A stretch of 64,000 nt of DNA, from positions 62,001 through 126,000 of the forward strand of contig NZ_LZIF01000075.1 in assembly GCF_001667145.1 (NCBI RefSeq), written 5' to 3'. The notes beneath the pieces were generated by a model. That model was not told where the DNA came from and ran no database searches. It saw only the letters and a list, made by a program, of their open reading frames with translations. The translations under genes and the position numbers were made by a program. How positions within the stretch are numbered: position 1 is the stretch's first letter; every line of letters begins with the position of its first letter. Below, one piece after another: positions 36,205 to 44,400 of the stretch. The stretch is from Mycobacterium sp. 852002-51971_SCH5477799-a (GTDB taxonomy: Bacteria > Actinomycetota > Actinomycetes > Mycobacteriales > Mycobacteriaceae).

Positions 36205-36390
36205 CTACCAGCCCCGCTCGCGCCATTCGCTCAGGTGGGGGCGCTCGGCGCCCAGCGCCGTGTCATCGCCGTGGCCCGGGTAGATGACGGTGGAGTCGTC
36301 ATACACGTCGAACACCCGGGTGCTGACGTCCTCGATCAGCTGGGTGAAATCGCCCGGTTGCCACGTCTTCCCGACACCGCCCGGGAACAC
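36205..36390 (-). pseudogene. Displaced 3' end of the MBL hydrolase gene
   Basis: About 61 codons on the minus strand, VFPGGVGKTWQPGDFTQLIE through GAERPHLSEWRERGW and a stop, match the last quarter of the MBL-fold hydrolase whose 5' part lies at 46.65-47.14 kb. There is no start or upstream part here: upstream DNA is the serine integrase gene on the other strand. Its place beside the universal stress gene is that of the intact gene in M. tuberculosis, so this is the original chromosomal tail cut off by the element. Confidence 0.88.
36376..36389. other. Left attachment-site core (inferred)
   Basis: The 14 bases ACCgCCcGGGAACA match ACCtCCgGGGAACA at 46636-46649 at 12 positions. The site sits within the displaced MBL codons for FPGG and 17 bases before the integrase start, the usual arrangement of attP next to int. 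The exact two-base crossover cannot be fixed by eye. Confidence 0.6.
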
Positions 36391-36405
36391 CGTAGGCTCT
36401 TGCAT

Positions 36406-37860
36406 GTGAACACTTCGGCCGCGACCTCCGGCGAGCGAGTAGCGCTGTATGCACGTATCAGCCAGGACACCAGCGGCCAAGCCGTCGGCGTCGCTGACCA
36501 GCTTGACCACGCGCGCACCTTCGCATCCGCCCGCGGCTATCAGGTCGTGGCCGAGCATGCCGACAACGACATCAGCGCCTTTCGCGGCGCCAGCCGACCC
36601 GCATATCAGAAGGTGCTCACGCTGGCCCGCGACCGCCGTATAGATCGCGTCATCGTCTACCACCTGACCAGGATGACTCGTAACCGTCGCGAGCGCGCCG
36701 AGTTCATCGACGCGTTCCACTCCTGCAAGGTCAACGTGTCCGAGGCGCAGGGCGGCGACTACGACCTGTCGACCGCGGCCGGCCGCACCTGGGTCGACAT
36801 TCAGGGAGCCCTCGCCACCTGGGAGTCCGAAATCAAGTCCGAGCGCGTAACCGCTGCCGCCGCACGCCGGGCCCGATCAGGCCGGCCATCCGGCGACCTC
36901 GGCTACGGCTGGACCAAGCACGGATTGGGCGCCGCGGCCACATGGACCGAGCACCCGCAAGAGGCGAACGTGGTCCGCGAAATCGTCGACCGCTTGCTGG
37001 CCGGCGACACGCTGCGCGGGATCACCGAGGATCTGAACCGGCGCGGCGAGCCGGCGCCGAAGACGACGGCCTGGGGGAAGACGTCGGTCAAGAAACTGGC
37101 CATGCGCGAATCGAACATCGCCCAGCGCGTCCACCACCGCGGCTTGCCCGATGAGGAACGGTTCGACGGCTGCTGGCCGGCGATCGTCGACCGTGTGAAA
37201 CACGAGAAGGTCGTCGCGCTTCTCACTCAGCCGGCCCGGCGCACCAACGCGACAGTCACCCGGCCCGGCGCGCGCCGGCATCTGCTGTCGTGGGGGATCG
37301 GCGAATGCGGGATCTGCGGCGCGAAGCTACGCGCGGTCACGAAGCGGGGACGCCACGGCCGGCCGCTCGAACTGTATGTCTGCGACGGCAAGGGCTGCGT
37401 GGGTCGGTCTGAGCCGTCAGTCGACGAGCTTGTCCGGGAGGTCGTCATCGCGCGACTGTCGAAGCCGGACGCCCTGGACTGGCTCATGGGCGACGACGAG
37501 CAGGCCCGGCGTTACTCCGATCGTGTGGATGAACTGAACCGGCGCCTATCCGAAGCTGCGGACGCGTTCGCGGACGCGGCGATATCAGCTGAGCAGCTGC
37601 GCCGCATCACCGCTCGGATACAGCCGGAACTCGACGAGGCGGAGAGCCGCCTGCGCGATTCGGTCGTGTCGCTCGACGTCGAGGCGATTCGGCCGCTGGC
37701 TGGGCCAGCCGCCCGGCAGCGGTGGGACGAAATGGCGGTATCGCAGCGTCGCGCGGTGCTGGAAGCGTTGGGACTGCGCGTCGCCATCAATCCGACGCGG
37801 CCAGGTCCAGGTTTCGACCCGGCGAGCGTCGAGTTCCGCTGGAAGACGCAAGCGTCGTGA
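36406..37860 (+). CDS. Large serine integrase
   Basis: 484 residues from GTG at 36406. The N-terminal resolvase domain has the nucleophile Ser19 in VALYARISQDTSGQ and the arginine-rich VIVYHLTRMTRNRRER. A recombinase domain follows (TWVDIQGALATWESEIKSER; GYGWTKHG), then a zinc ribbon (CGICGAKL...CDGKGC) and a coiled-coil tail (DRVDELNRRLSEAADAFADA). It should recombine short attP and attB sites without homology. The frame is open upstream into the host MBL remnant, but that part is antisense to a real gene. It lies at the left end, next to the attachment site. Confidence 0.95.
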   Translation: MNTSAATSGERVALYARISQDTSGQAVGVADQLDHARTFASARGYQVVAEHADNDISAFRGASRPAYQKVLTLARDRRIDRVIVYHLTRMTRNRRERAEFIDAFHSCKVNVSEAQGGDYDLSTAAGRTWVDIQGALATWESEIKSERVTAAAARRARSGRPSGDLGYGWTKHGLGAAATWTEHPQEANVVREIVDRLLAGDTLRGITEDLNRRGEPAPKTTAWGKTSVKKLAMRESNIAQRVHHRGLPDEERFDGCWPAIVDRVKHEKVVALLTQPARRTNATVTRPGARRHLLSWGIGECGICGAKLRAVTKRGRHGRPLELYVCDGKGCVGRSEPSVDELVREVVIARLSKPDALDWLMGDDEQARRYSDRVDELNRRLSEAADAFADAAISAEQLRRITARIQPELDEAESRLRDSVVSLDVEAIRPLAGPAARQRWDEMAVSQRRAVLEALGLRVAINPTRPGPGFDPASVEFRWKTQAS

Positions 37861-37972
37861 TATAAAGGCGACACCGGCGCCCTCCCATGAGGGAATTGCT
37901 GTGAGAACAGGGGACACCCGGCGTTCCGCGTAAGCGTCGAAGTAAGGCCAGGTGTACAGGCGGTCTCAGCCC

Positions 37973-37988
37973 ACTCCGGCAGCGGAGT
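37973..37988 (+). other. Hairpin upstream of the element's early genes
   Basis: ACTCCG-GCAG-CGGAGT, a perfect 6-bp stem with a tetraloop, in the 158-base gap between int and the first early gene, 31 bases before its ATG. It could be a leader structure or operator. Nothing else was recognised in the gap. Confidence 0.5.
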
Positions 37989-38018
37989 CTCTACTAAACG
38001 CTGCCTGGAGTACCCCAA

Positions 38019-38189
38019 ATGGCTACAACTGCCACGAAAAACACTGCGCTGCAAAGCGATCGCAGTGACCCCAATTCCGCCGCGCAACGCATCGCAAACT
38101 GCGTTCAGAAGGCCCTGGCCGCTGCTCCGCCGCTCACGTCCGAGCAGCGCGACCGCATTGCGGCGATCATGCGGGGCGGTGCGGCATGA
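38019..38189 (+). CDS. Small element protein, 56 residues
   Basis: A short frame, MATTATKNTALQSDRSDP onward, ending PPLTSEQRDRIAAIMRGGAA. This ending recurs in small proteins of actinobacterial phages and integrative elements, just before the next gene. CTGGAG precedes the ATG, and the stop overlaps the next start (ATGA), which supports real translation. Function unknown. Confidence 0.75.
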   Translation: MATTATKNTALQSDRSDPNSAAQRIANCVQKALAAAPPLTSEQRDRIAAIMRGGAA

Positions 38190-38608
38190 CCCCGGAACGA
38201 GAAAGCCGCCCGACGCACAATCGGGCGGCACAGTTCTCGGCGAAGAACTATAACGACGATACCGCGGCCGACACCGTGCCTGCGCACAAGCGACTGCGGT
38301 GGGTTCCATGCACTCGCCCGCCAGCACGGCAGGACGCTCGAAGCCAAATGACGCGCCGGCGGCAAGCCGCCTTGCGCTCCGCGCCGCTGGACTGCGGATG
38401 CCGCGATCCGTGGCCCTGTCGCTGCTCCGAACCGCCGTTGTCCGACAAGCTGGTCGACGCCGGCCGTGATGCGGCACTGCACGTCCTCGAGTCCGGTCTA
38501 GTTCCACTGCTCAAATTCGAAGTGCTGCAAGCACTTTGGCGACGCGGTGGCGAGGATCGCGAACTCGCCGAGTTGCTGTACGCCCTGACAGACGGAGCCC
38601 TGGCGTGA
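38186..38608 (+). CDS. Cys-rich element protein of unknown function
   Basis: 140 residues. A central cluster LDCGCRDPWPCRC could bind a metal, followed by a helical part, KLVDAGRDAALHVLESGLVPLLKFEVLQALWRRGG. Similar proteins precede replication genes in phiRv-like elements as far as I recall. It overlaps its neighbours at both ends (ATGA, GTGA), forming an operon with the 56-residue protein and the RepA-like ATPase. Confidence 0.75.
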   Translation: MTPERESRPTHNRAAQFSAKNYNDDTAADTVPAHKRLRWVPCTRPPARQDARSQMTRRRQAALRSAPLDCGCRDPWPCRCSEPPLSDKLVDAGRDAALHVLESGLVPLLKFEVLQALWRRGGEDRELAELLYALTDGALA

Positions 38609-39711
38609 CCGCCAACGTCGATCCCGGCCTGGTCTCGGCGCGGCAGATGGCCGCGGTCGCCAACCTCGAACGGCTCGACGATCCCGGCGCACCCGAACCG
38701 CCACCCGGCGGCGAAACCTCTCGGGGGGAGGCGCCCACGGTGCCGATGCCGGCGCACAAACGACACCCCGTCATCGACTGGCAACGAGCATTCGACGGCG
38801 CACGCGAGGAAGTGGACTGGCTGGTTCCAGACTTCATTGCGCGCGGCCAGTCCTATGCGCTGGTGTCGACAGCGAAGGCCGGCAAGAGCCTTCTGATGCT
38901 GGACGTCGCCGCCGCGCTCGCGACGGGCCGACCCGTCTTCGGCCAGAAACCACAACCGCCGGTCCGGGTGCTCTACGTCGATCACGAGAACGGCCAGTTC
39001 GACATCATCGAACGGCTGCGCGATATGGGTTACACACCCGGCGAGCTAGGCAATCTGCGGTACCTGTCGTTTCCGAGCATGTCGCCGCTCGACGGGCCCG
39101 CCGGCGGCGTCGACCTGGTGGACCTCGCCGGGCACCACGAGGCCGCGGTGGTCGTCCTCGACACCGTTGCCCGAGTAGTGGCCGGCGAGGAAAACAGCGC
39201 CGACACCTACCGGGCGCTGTACCGGCACACGCTGGCACCGCTCAAAGGTGCTGGCCGCGCTGTCGTGCGGCTCGACCACCGCGGGCACGGCGTGAAGACG
39301 ACCGCGCGGGGGTCGAGCGCAAAGGCCGACGACGTGGACGCCGTGTGGATGCTCGCCACCCAACCCAGCGGCGTGGACGACGAGGTATTCGTGAACCTCG
39401 CGCTCGAACGCCAGCGTGGCAATGCGCACCCCGACCGTCTGCTGCTGCTGCGCCAGTACGACCCGCACCTCCGGCACATCATCCGACCGAAGTCCCTGCC
39501 CGACGCTGAACGGCGTCAGATCGGCGCGTGCATCGACGCCATGATCCAACTTCGGCTGCCAGTCGAGACGGGGAATCGTCGGGCGCGCGAAGCGCTGCGG
39601 CTGGCCGGACACACCTTCCGGAACGCCACGATCGCCGACGCAGTGCGTCAGCGGAAGGCCGTCACAACGTTTCCCCGAACCGCCGGGGAAACGTCAGAAG
39701 GGATGTTCTGA
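38605..39711 (+). CDS. RecA-fold RepA-like replication ATPase
   Basis: 368 residues from GTG 38605. Residues 86-97 form Walker A (LVSTAKAGKSLL), followed by VLYVDHENGQFDIIERL and Walker B AAVVVLDTVARVV, then LKGAGRAVVRLDHRGHG. This is the AAA_25/RepA hexameric helicase pattern used by plasmids and phage elements to open their origin. A C-terminal helical part (RRAREALRLAGHTFRN) could bind DNA. The inverted-repeat array begins in its last codons and continues downstream, supporting a replication role. Confidence 0.85.
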   Translation: MTANVDPGLVSARQMAAVANLERLDDPGAPEPPPGGETSRGEAPTVPMPAHKRHPVIDWQRAFDGAREEVDWLVPDFIARGQSYALVSTAKAGKSLLMLDVAAALATGRPVFGQKPQPPVRVLYVDHENGQFDIIERLRDMGYTPGELGNLRYLSFPSMSPLDGPAGGVDLVDLAGHHEAAVVVLDTVARVVAGEENSADTYRALYRHTLAPLKGAGRAVVRLDHRGHGVKTTARGSSAKADDVDAVWMLATQPSGVDDEVFVNLALERQRGNAHPDRLLLLRQYDPHLRHIIRPKSLPDAERRQIGACIDAMIQLRLPVETGNRRAREALRLAGHTFRNATIADAVRQRKAVTTFPRTAGETSEGMF

Positions 39712-39867
39712 CCATGCTTCTGGTGACAGCGAAAGGCCAGGTCAACGTTTCCCCGATTTGGCGGGGAAACGTCGGTACAAACGTTGCGACAATGACCGGG
39801 GAGACGTCGACCCTGCCGACACGTAAAAGCGCAGGTCAGACGTTTCCCCGATCCGGTGGGGAAACGT
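39667..39867 (+). repeat. Inverted-repeat array (candidate origin iterons or operators)
   Basis: Three copies of the inverted repeat ACGTTTCCCCG-6 nt-CGGGGAAACGT lie at 39667-39694, 39745-39772 and 39840-39867 (the third with one changed base). A degenerate copy at 39781-39807 keeps the right arm CGGGGAGACGT, and a lone left half follows at 39897. All use the same 6-base spacer, with differing sequence. The first copy is within the end of the RepA-like gene. A frame across it (39714-39983) is open but consists mainly of translated repeats. Confidence 0.85.
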
Positions 39868-39902
39868 TGGGAACCGTGGGCCGCGAGCGTGTCCCAACGT
39901 TT

Positions 39903-39938
39903 CCGCGGGGGGTGTGTCTCGTAGAGACACCCCCGCGG
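39903..39938 (+). other. Long GC-rich hairpin after the repeat array
   Basis: An imperfect stem: CCGC + GGGG + GTGTCTC on one side pairs with GAGACAC + CCCC + GCGG on the other, around a GTA loop, with a small bulge. It is one of the strongest secondary structures in the element and follows the iterons directly. It could be a single-strand origin, a terminator without a U-tract or an operator. Confidence 0.65.
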
Positions 39939-39979
39939 ACGGGGACGCGCGGCCCGGTGCGCCGTCCAGGCGGTGTGAA

Positions 39980-40180
39980 GTGAACCGCGCGGAGCGCAGG
40001 CGAGCGCGCGTGCGGATCAGCCGACGCCAGCCAGGGCAGGACATGGCGGCAGTCGTCGCATGCCCGGACTGCAACAGCGTCGCGGCCGTCGCCGAGGTCG
40101 AGCCCGGATACTTCCGCGGCGTCGTCAAGCACGACGACAGCTGCCCTTGGTACGCCGCATTGAAACGAGACCTCGCATGA
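39980..40180 (+). CDS. Small zinc-ribbon-like element protein
   Basis: 66 residues from GTG 39980: a basic N-terminus (NRAERRRARVRISRRQ) then VVACPDCNSVA and HDDSCPWYAALKRD, which could form a treble- or ribbon-type zinc site (CxxC with His/Cys). The stop overlaps the WhiB-like start (ATGA). Function unknown; the basic part suggests nucleic acid binding. Confidence 0.7.
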   Translation: MNRAERRRARVRISRRQPGQDMAAVVACPDCNSVAAVAEVEPGYFRGVVKHDDSCPWYAALKRDLA

Positions 40181-40485
40181 ACTGGAAGTCCATGGCTGCG
40201 CTGATCGCCGGCATACCAGACCTCCCCGGCGCCCGCTGCAAAGGCAGGGCGGACCTGTTCGAGGCGACGATCGCCGAACGCACCAAGCTCGCCAGCAGAG
40301 CCGAACTCGAGCTCGCCCGCGCAGCCGCTCTGCGTACATGCGCCGACTGCCCAGCGCTTGACCGCTGCCGGGAGTGGTTCGGGGCGCTGCCGCTTGCCCG
40401 CCGGCCGCGGGGAGTTGTCGCCGGCCTGGTGATCGGATCGACCGGGCTGCCGTCGAAGAGCGGGGCGCCGGCCGGTGGCCGCTGA
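40177..40485 (+). CDS. WhiB-like iron-sulphur regulator
   Basis: 102 residues with four cysteines in the Wbl pattern: C in PGARCKGRADLFE, then CADC and a fourth in PALDRC, followed by the downstream basic RRPRGVVAGLV, a variant of the GVWGG turn. Wbl proteins bind a [4Fe-4S] cluster and the primary sigma factor; phage-encoded ones such as WhiBTM4 inhibit host WhiB2. Here it may control element genes or host transcription. It overlaps genes on both sides. Confidence 0.85.
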   Translation: MNWKSMAALIAGIPDLPGARCKGRADLFEATIAERTKLASRAELELARAAALRTCADCPALDRCREWFGALPLARRPRGVVAGLVIGSTGLPSKSGAPAGGR

Positions 40486-40912
40486 ATCGGGTCTGCTGCG
40501 TGTCGGCGGCGTCGTGGTTCTGAGCGGGCCGGCGCTGCGCGCCACGCTGCAAGGCCAGCTGATCGCGATCCGGCAGCGCCGCATGTCCGGGCTGCCAACT
40601 GGCGAATTCGAGGATCTAGCTGCCGAATTGCACGCCGCGATGACCGCGCAAGCGGACATGACCGCCGACGACAATTCTGCTGGTCCAGGCAACGGCATGG
40701 CCGCGAACGGACATTCGGACATGCGTTTGCTGCTCGCCGGCCATCCTGTGCCTGTGGAACCAACCGTGCCCCTCGCCGAAGCAGCTGCCCGCCTGGGTAT
40801 CTCGCGCCGACAGGCCCGCCGGCTGGCACGCCGGCTCGGCGGCGACAAGATCGCCGGCCGCTGGCTGGTCGACGAACTGGCACTTCGCCAACACATCGAA
40901 GGGAAGTCATGA
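40475..40912 (+). CDS. HTH DNA-binding protein of the element
   Basis: 145 residues from GTG 40475, overlapping the WhiB-like stop. The C-terminal part (VPLAEAAARLGISRRQARRLARRLGGDKIAGRWLVD) is a MerR/excisionase-like winged helix-turn-helix; the rest is helical and unassigned. It is a candidate recombination directionality factor or repressor; position in the element does not decide between these. Confidence 0.8.
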   Translation: MAAESGLLRVGGVVVLSGPALRATLQGQLIAIRQRRMSGLPTGEFEDLAAELHAAMTAQADMTADDNSAGPGNGMAANGHSDMRLLLAGHPVPVEPTVPLAEAAARLGISRRQARRLARRLGGDKIAGRWLVDELALRQHIEGKS

Positions 40913-41244
40913 ACCAGAGAGAGCGAGCCCGACTGCTCGCGAGCTTGACCGACGACGAGGTGACGCAACTTCGTGAACGCCTGAGTTCGAACGCGACCAG
41001 CGACGCCGACCGGAAGTTCGCCTCGGACTTCTTCGCCGGCCGCACCACCACCGGCGACGACCAAGACCAGGACCAGGACGCCGGCGAATACACCGACGAA
41101 CAGCGGCAGTGGGCGAGAGAACTGTTCGCGCCGGACGACGAAGACGCCAACGTCCTACCCGGACTCACCGACGGGCGCTCCGTCAGCCGGACCAGCCCAC
41201 CCCGACACGACGACATCCCGCGCGACAACTTCAACTTCAGCTAG
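40909..41244 (+). CDS. Acidic element protein of unknown function
   Basis: 111 residues, MNQRERARLLASLTDDEVTQ with a highly acidic middle (DDQDQDQDAGEY) and YTDEQRQWARELF. It overlaps the HTH gene by four bases (ATGA), so it is part of the same operon. Probably partly disordered. Similar acidic proteins occur among phage terminase-proximal genes, but no family is recognised. Confidence 0.65.
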   Translation: MNQRERARLLASLTDDEVTQLRERLSSNATSDADRKFASDFFAGRTTTGDDQDQDQDAGEYTDEQRQWARELFAPDDEDANVLPGLTDGRSVSRTSPPRHDDIPRDNFNFS

Positions 41245-41271
41245 CTCCACCACCCCAGAAAGGAACCCACC

Positions 41272-42057
41272 GTGCAAATCTCAGCCCGCGGCTACCAGCA
41301 GATCGTCCACAAGACCGCACAAATCCTCAGCGTCGAATTGCCGAGCGAGTACGTCGACCAGATCCAGCACGCCGACGAGGTTGCCGCCGCGATCGCCGAA
41401 ATCGCCGCGACCCCAGCACTCACCGCCGCCCTTCACAACGCAGTGATCGACGCCATCAGCGAGGGACGCGACTACCGCACCGACAAGCGCATCCAACAAC
41501 TCCTCACATCCAGAGAACTCGCCGCGTCGAACATCAGCCAGACCGCCCGCACGCGGGCAGAAAGCGAACTTCGGGAAACCCTCGTCGAACACAGCCAGCG
41601 CATCCTGGCCGGCTGGTCCGACGCCCTCACCGAGCATTCGGCCGCGCTCTCCGCCGCAGCGGAAGCAGGCCTGAACCTCGGGAACACATCTGCCGTCGTC
41701 GCGAAGGGCGGCGACGACATGCGCCTCCTGCACGACGCGCAGATCGCTGTGACGGCGTGGTCGGCAGCCCGAGCCGGATTCGAGGCGCTGGCCACCGTCG
41801 CCGGTGTCAACCTCGCCGGACCCGTCCCGCTGATCTACACCGCGGCGCCCTCCGAGGAGTGGGTGCCAGCCGTCGAGGCAGCCGGCGCCCAGCGCCTCGA
41901 CGTCTCACCGTGGGACCTCGCCCGCCGCCGGATCGCGCTGGCACTGCCGACGCTGGCCGAATACCAGGGACGCCTCGCGACGTTCCAGGCTGACCGTCGG
42001 CAGCGGCAGCAGGAGGAAGAAAAGCAGCGTGCAGAACGGCTCGTGAATAGCTGGTAG
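41272..42057 (+). CDS. Helical element protein of unknown function
   Basis: 261 residues from GTG 41272, preceded by AAAGGAA. The chain is mostly helical with a coiled-coil-like C-terminus (ADRRQRQQEEEKQRAERL). No catalytic motif is visible. Position before HNH and terminase and the alanine-rich helical character would fit a structural or scaffolding-type role, but this is only a guess. Confidence 0.65.
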   Translation: MQISARGYQQIVHKTAQILSVELPSEYVDQIQHADEVAAAIAEIAATPALTAALHNAVIDAISEGRDYRTDKRIQQLLTSRELAASNISQTARTRAESELRETLVEHSQRILAGWSDALTEHSAALSAAAEAGLNLGNTSAVVAKGGDDMRLLHDAQIAVTAWSAARAGFEALATVAGVNLAGPVPLIYTAAPSEEWVPAVEAAGAQRLDVSPWDLARRRIALALPTLAEYQGRLATFQADRRQRQQEEEKQRAERLVNSW

Positions 42058-42145
42058 CCGCCCCCGATCACTCGCGGCCGGCGTGCGTTGCGTAGCCATG
42101 GCGCGTCGCCGGCCGCGAGCCCACCACGACAAAGAGGACCAGGAC

Positions 42146-42286
42146 GTGAGCACCCACCCAGACTGCGCACCCGAGGGCCAACGCTGCGACCGCTGCCGAG
42201 GCACGCACAACCCGCGGCCCGGCGTTACGTTCGAGACCAGCCGGACATGGGGCGCGGACAACGACCGCGACGGCGAGCAGGACTAA
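42146..42286 (+). CDS. Small Cys-containing element protein
   Basis: 46 residues from GTG 42146 (VSTHPDCAPEGQRCDRCRG), with AGAGGA upstream; an in-frame ATG at 42098 would give a longer, less convincing N-terminus. Three cysteines and several histidines suggest a small metal-binding protein. Four bases separate it from the HNH gene. Confidence 0.5.
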   Translation: MSTHPDCAPEGQRCDRCRGTHNPRPGVTFETSRTWGADNDRDGEQD

Positions 42287-42290
42287 GTCA

Positions 42291-42569
42291 ATGCCGTTCG
42301 CCACCAAAGCAATCCGCGACCGAGCGCGACGACGCATCGCCCAACTCGTCCGCGCCGGCCAACCCTGCTGCTTCTGCGGCCAACCCATCGACCTGTCCGT
42401 GCCCTGGCCCGACCCATGGTGCTTCGTCGTCGACCACAACACGCCAACCAGCCACGGCGGCGACGACCACGGCGACAACCAGCTACGCCCAGCACACAAG
42501 CACTGCAACGAACGCCGCAGCAACCAACCCGACGGCACCGTCGGCCGCAACAGCGGTGCCCTCGGATGA
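42291..42569 (+). CDS. HNH endonuclease
   Basis: 92 residues: CCFCGQPIDL zinc knuckle, then FVVDHNTPTSHGGDDHGDNQLRPAHKHCNERRS, with the HNH catalytic histidine in VDHN and the second CxxC half at the end. Phage HNH proteins directly upstream of terminase often support specific cleavage at cos sites. That is the arrangement here (HNH, TerS, TerL). Confidence 0.92.
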   Translation: MPFATKAIRDRARRRIAQLVRAGQPCCFCGQPIDLSVPWPDPWCFVVDHNTPTSHGGDDHGDNQLRPAHKHCNERRSNQPDGTVGRNSGALG

Positions 42570-42667
42570 GCCGACTGACCAGCCACAACATAGGAGTAGG
42601 GGGATGGACCCGTTGAGCACGATCCGCGCGACGCCCCCCTGGCATAGGTAAATATCTGGAGCCCCGA

Positions 42668-42901
42668 ATGTCCCGAGCAAACAGGAAGCCGAAACCGAAG
42701 ACCGATCGCGCTCGTTTGGAGGCGCTGCGGGACCGTCTGGCGGGCATCATCGACAGCCCGGAGACGTCGCCGCGCGACGTGATCGCCGCGTCGCGTGAGT
42801 ATCGGATTACGGTCGCGGCGCTGGGCCAGTCAGTGCCGGCGGCTGCTGGGTCGAAGCTCGACGAGATAGCGGCGCGCCGCCGTCGACGGGCGGCACGATG
42901 A
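42668..42901 (+). CDS. Terminase small-subunit-like protein
   Basis: 77 residues, highly basic at both ends (MSRANRKPKPKTDRARLEAL; AARRRRRAAR) with a helical middle. It overlaps the large terminase start (ATGA), the normal place for TerS, and its length is typical for short actinophage TerS-like proteins. The call is mainly positional. Confidence 0.65.
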   Translation: MSRANRKPKPKTDRARLEALRDRLAGIIDSPETSPRDVIAASREYRITVAALGQSVPAAAGSKLDEIAARRRRRAAR

Positions 42902-44334
42902 GCACCAGGACCAGGCCGGCGCCGGCCGTGACGACCGCGGCGCCGACGTTCGAAACATGGCCTGCGGGTAGCGAACTGACCGGGAAAGATTGCGTCGAGC
43001 TTGCCGCCGCGTACGGAGTGCCGCTCGACGATTGGCAGGGCCGCATCGTGCGCGGCATCCTGCGGGAGTCCGGCGGCACCTGGTCGTGCTCGCAGGCCGG
43101 TGTCGTGGTGGCCCGCCAGTCCGGCAAGGGCCAAATCTTGTTGGCGTTGGAGCTATTCGGCCTATTCGAACTCGACGAGCAGATCTTGCACACCGCGCAC
43201 GCGGTGAAGACGTCCAGCGATGCCTTCCGCCGGCTGTGGGAAGTCATCCAGTCCGACGCCGACCTCGCCGGCCGGGTACGCCGGCATTCGCAGATGATCG
43301 GCGCCGAGTACGTCGAACTGGACACTGCGGCGCGGATCGCGTTCACGACGCGCTCGGCGTCGGCCGGCCGCGGCCTGTCGATCGACCGACTGATCGTCGA
43401 CGAAGCCGAAGACTTGCCGGCCGCGGAGGTCGGCGCGCTGCAACCCACCGTCTACAGCCGGCCACACGCGCAATCGTTGTTCTTCGGCACCGCACCGGGT
43501 CCGATGCACGACTCCGAAGCGTTCTCGACGATGCGCAAGTCCGCCCACGACGGGCTGAACCCGCGGCTCGGTTGGTCCGAGTGGTGCGCGGAGTGGGGCG
43601 ACGATATCGACGACCAGGCGGTGTGGATCCGCACGAATCCGGCCGTGGCGACGGGCCGAGTTCCGTTGCAGGCCATCGCCGACGACCGCGCCGTCTTGCC
43701 GCCCGACACATTCCGGGCCGAGCGGCTCAGCATGTGGGTTCCGCACGCCGCGGGCGATCAGGTGTTCGACGCCGCCGTGTGGGAAGCGCTCACCGATCCT
43801 GGCTCGGTGCCGGTGACCGACGTCGCGATCGGCGTGGATGCTGGGCCGTCGCGGGACAAGGCGACCGTGTGCGTCGCCGGCCGGCGCGCGGATGGTCGGC
43901 TCCACGTCGAGTGGTACACGACGGCGCCAGGTGTGACGTGGCTGCCGCAGTGGATCAGCGCGCACTTGAACGGGCGGGTGCGAGCCGTCGTCGTCGACGA
44001 ACGGGGGGCGCCGGCCGAACTCGACTGGGCTGGCGCCAGAGTGCGTCCGACGATGATCGGACACCGCGACGTCGCGATCGCTGCGGGCCAGTTCGTCGAT
44101 GCGGTCGCCGATGGCGCGCTGGCGCATCGCGGTCAGGTCGAGTTGTCGCGGGGTGTGCTGTCTGCGAAGCAGCGGCCGATGCTGGGCGGTCAGGCGTTCG
44201 GCTGGGACCGCAAGGCACCCGGCTCGTCGGTGCTGATCGCGGCGTCGCTGGCGGTGTGGGGCGTGGCGTGTGTGCGGCCGGCGCGACCCGGACGGCGCAC
44301 CACTGGTGACCGGCGCGAAGTCGTCCTGCTCTAA
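42898..44334 (+). CDS. Phage terminase large subunit
   Basis: 478 residues. The ATPase has Walker A at residues 72-78 (ARQSGKG), Walker B/DE at 165-171 (LIVDEAE) and the coupling stretch LFFGTAPG. The C-terminal RNase H-like nuclease begins VAIGVDAGPSRDKATVCVAG with acidic residues continuing at VVVDERG and FVDAVADG. It should cut and pump DNA into a procapsid. It is complete, yet no portal, protease or capsid gene follows in the element. Confidence 0.93.
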   Translation: MSTRTRPAPAVTTAAPTFETWPAGSELTGKDCVELAAAYGVPLDDWQGRIVRGILRESGGTWSCSQAGVVVARQSGKGQILLALELFGLFELDEQILHTAHAVKTSSDAFRRLWEVIQSDADLAGRVRRHSQMIGAEYVELDTAARIAFTTRSASAGRGLSIDRLIVDEAEDLPAAEVGALQPTVYSRPHAQSLFFGTAPGPMHDSEAFSTMRKSAHDGLNPRLGWSEWCAEWGDDIDDQAVWIRTNPAVATGRVPLQAIADDRAVLPPDTFRAERLSMWVPHAAGDQVFDAAVWEALTDPGSVPVTDVAIGVDAGPSRDKATVCVAGRRADGRLHVEWYTTAPGVTWLPQWISAHLNGRVRAVVVDERGAPAELDWAGARVRPTMIGHRDVAIAAGQFVDAVADGALAHRGQVELSRGVLSAKQRPMLGGQAFGWDRKAPGSSVLIAASLAVWGVACVRPARPGRRTTGDRREVVLL

Positions 44335-44400
44335 CCAGGAAACCCAGAGCGTCGGCGTGGCACGACGGCGCGGGACGCGGTCGGGGCGCATCCTGGGCGC

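Noticed and set aside
36205..36720. A full minus-strand gene of 171 codons ending as the MBL tail.
   Set aside because: Its first two thirds are antisense to the integrase and have no MBL motifs; only the last ~61 codons are real host sequence.
39667..39867. CRISPR-like array.
   Set aside because: The units are inverted repeats with 6-base spacers and irregular spacing; there are no direct repeats with unique spacers and no cas genes.
39742..41064. 440-codon minus-strand frame across the repeat array and WhiB/HTH genes.
   Set aside because: The plus-strand genes overlap start-to-stop in an operon with known domains; the antisense frame has none.
42990..44391. Long alternative frames on both strands within the terminase gene.
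   Set aside because: Arg-rich translations without motifs; TerL has clear Walker and nuclease motifs in its own frame.
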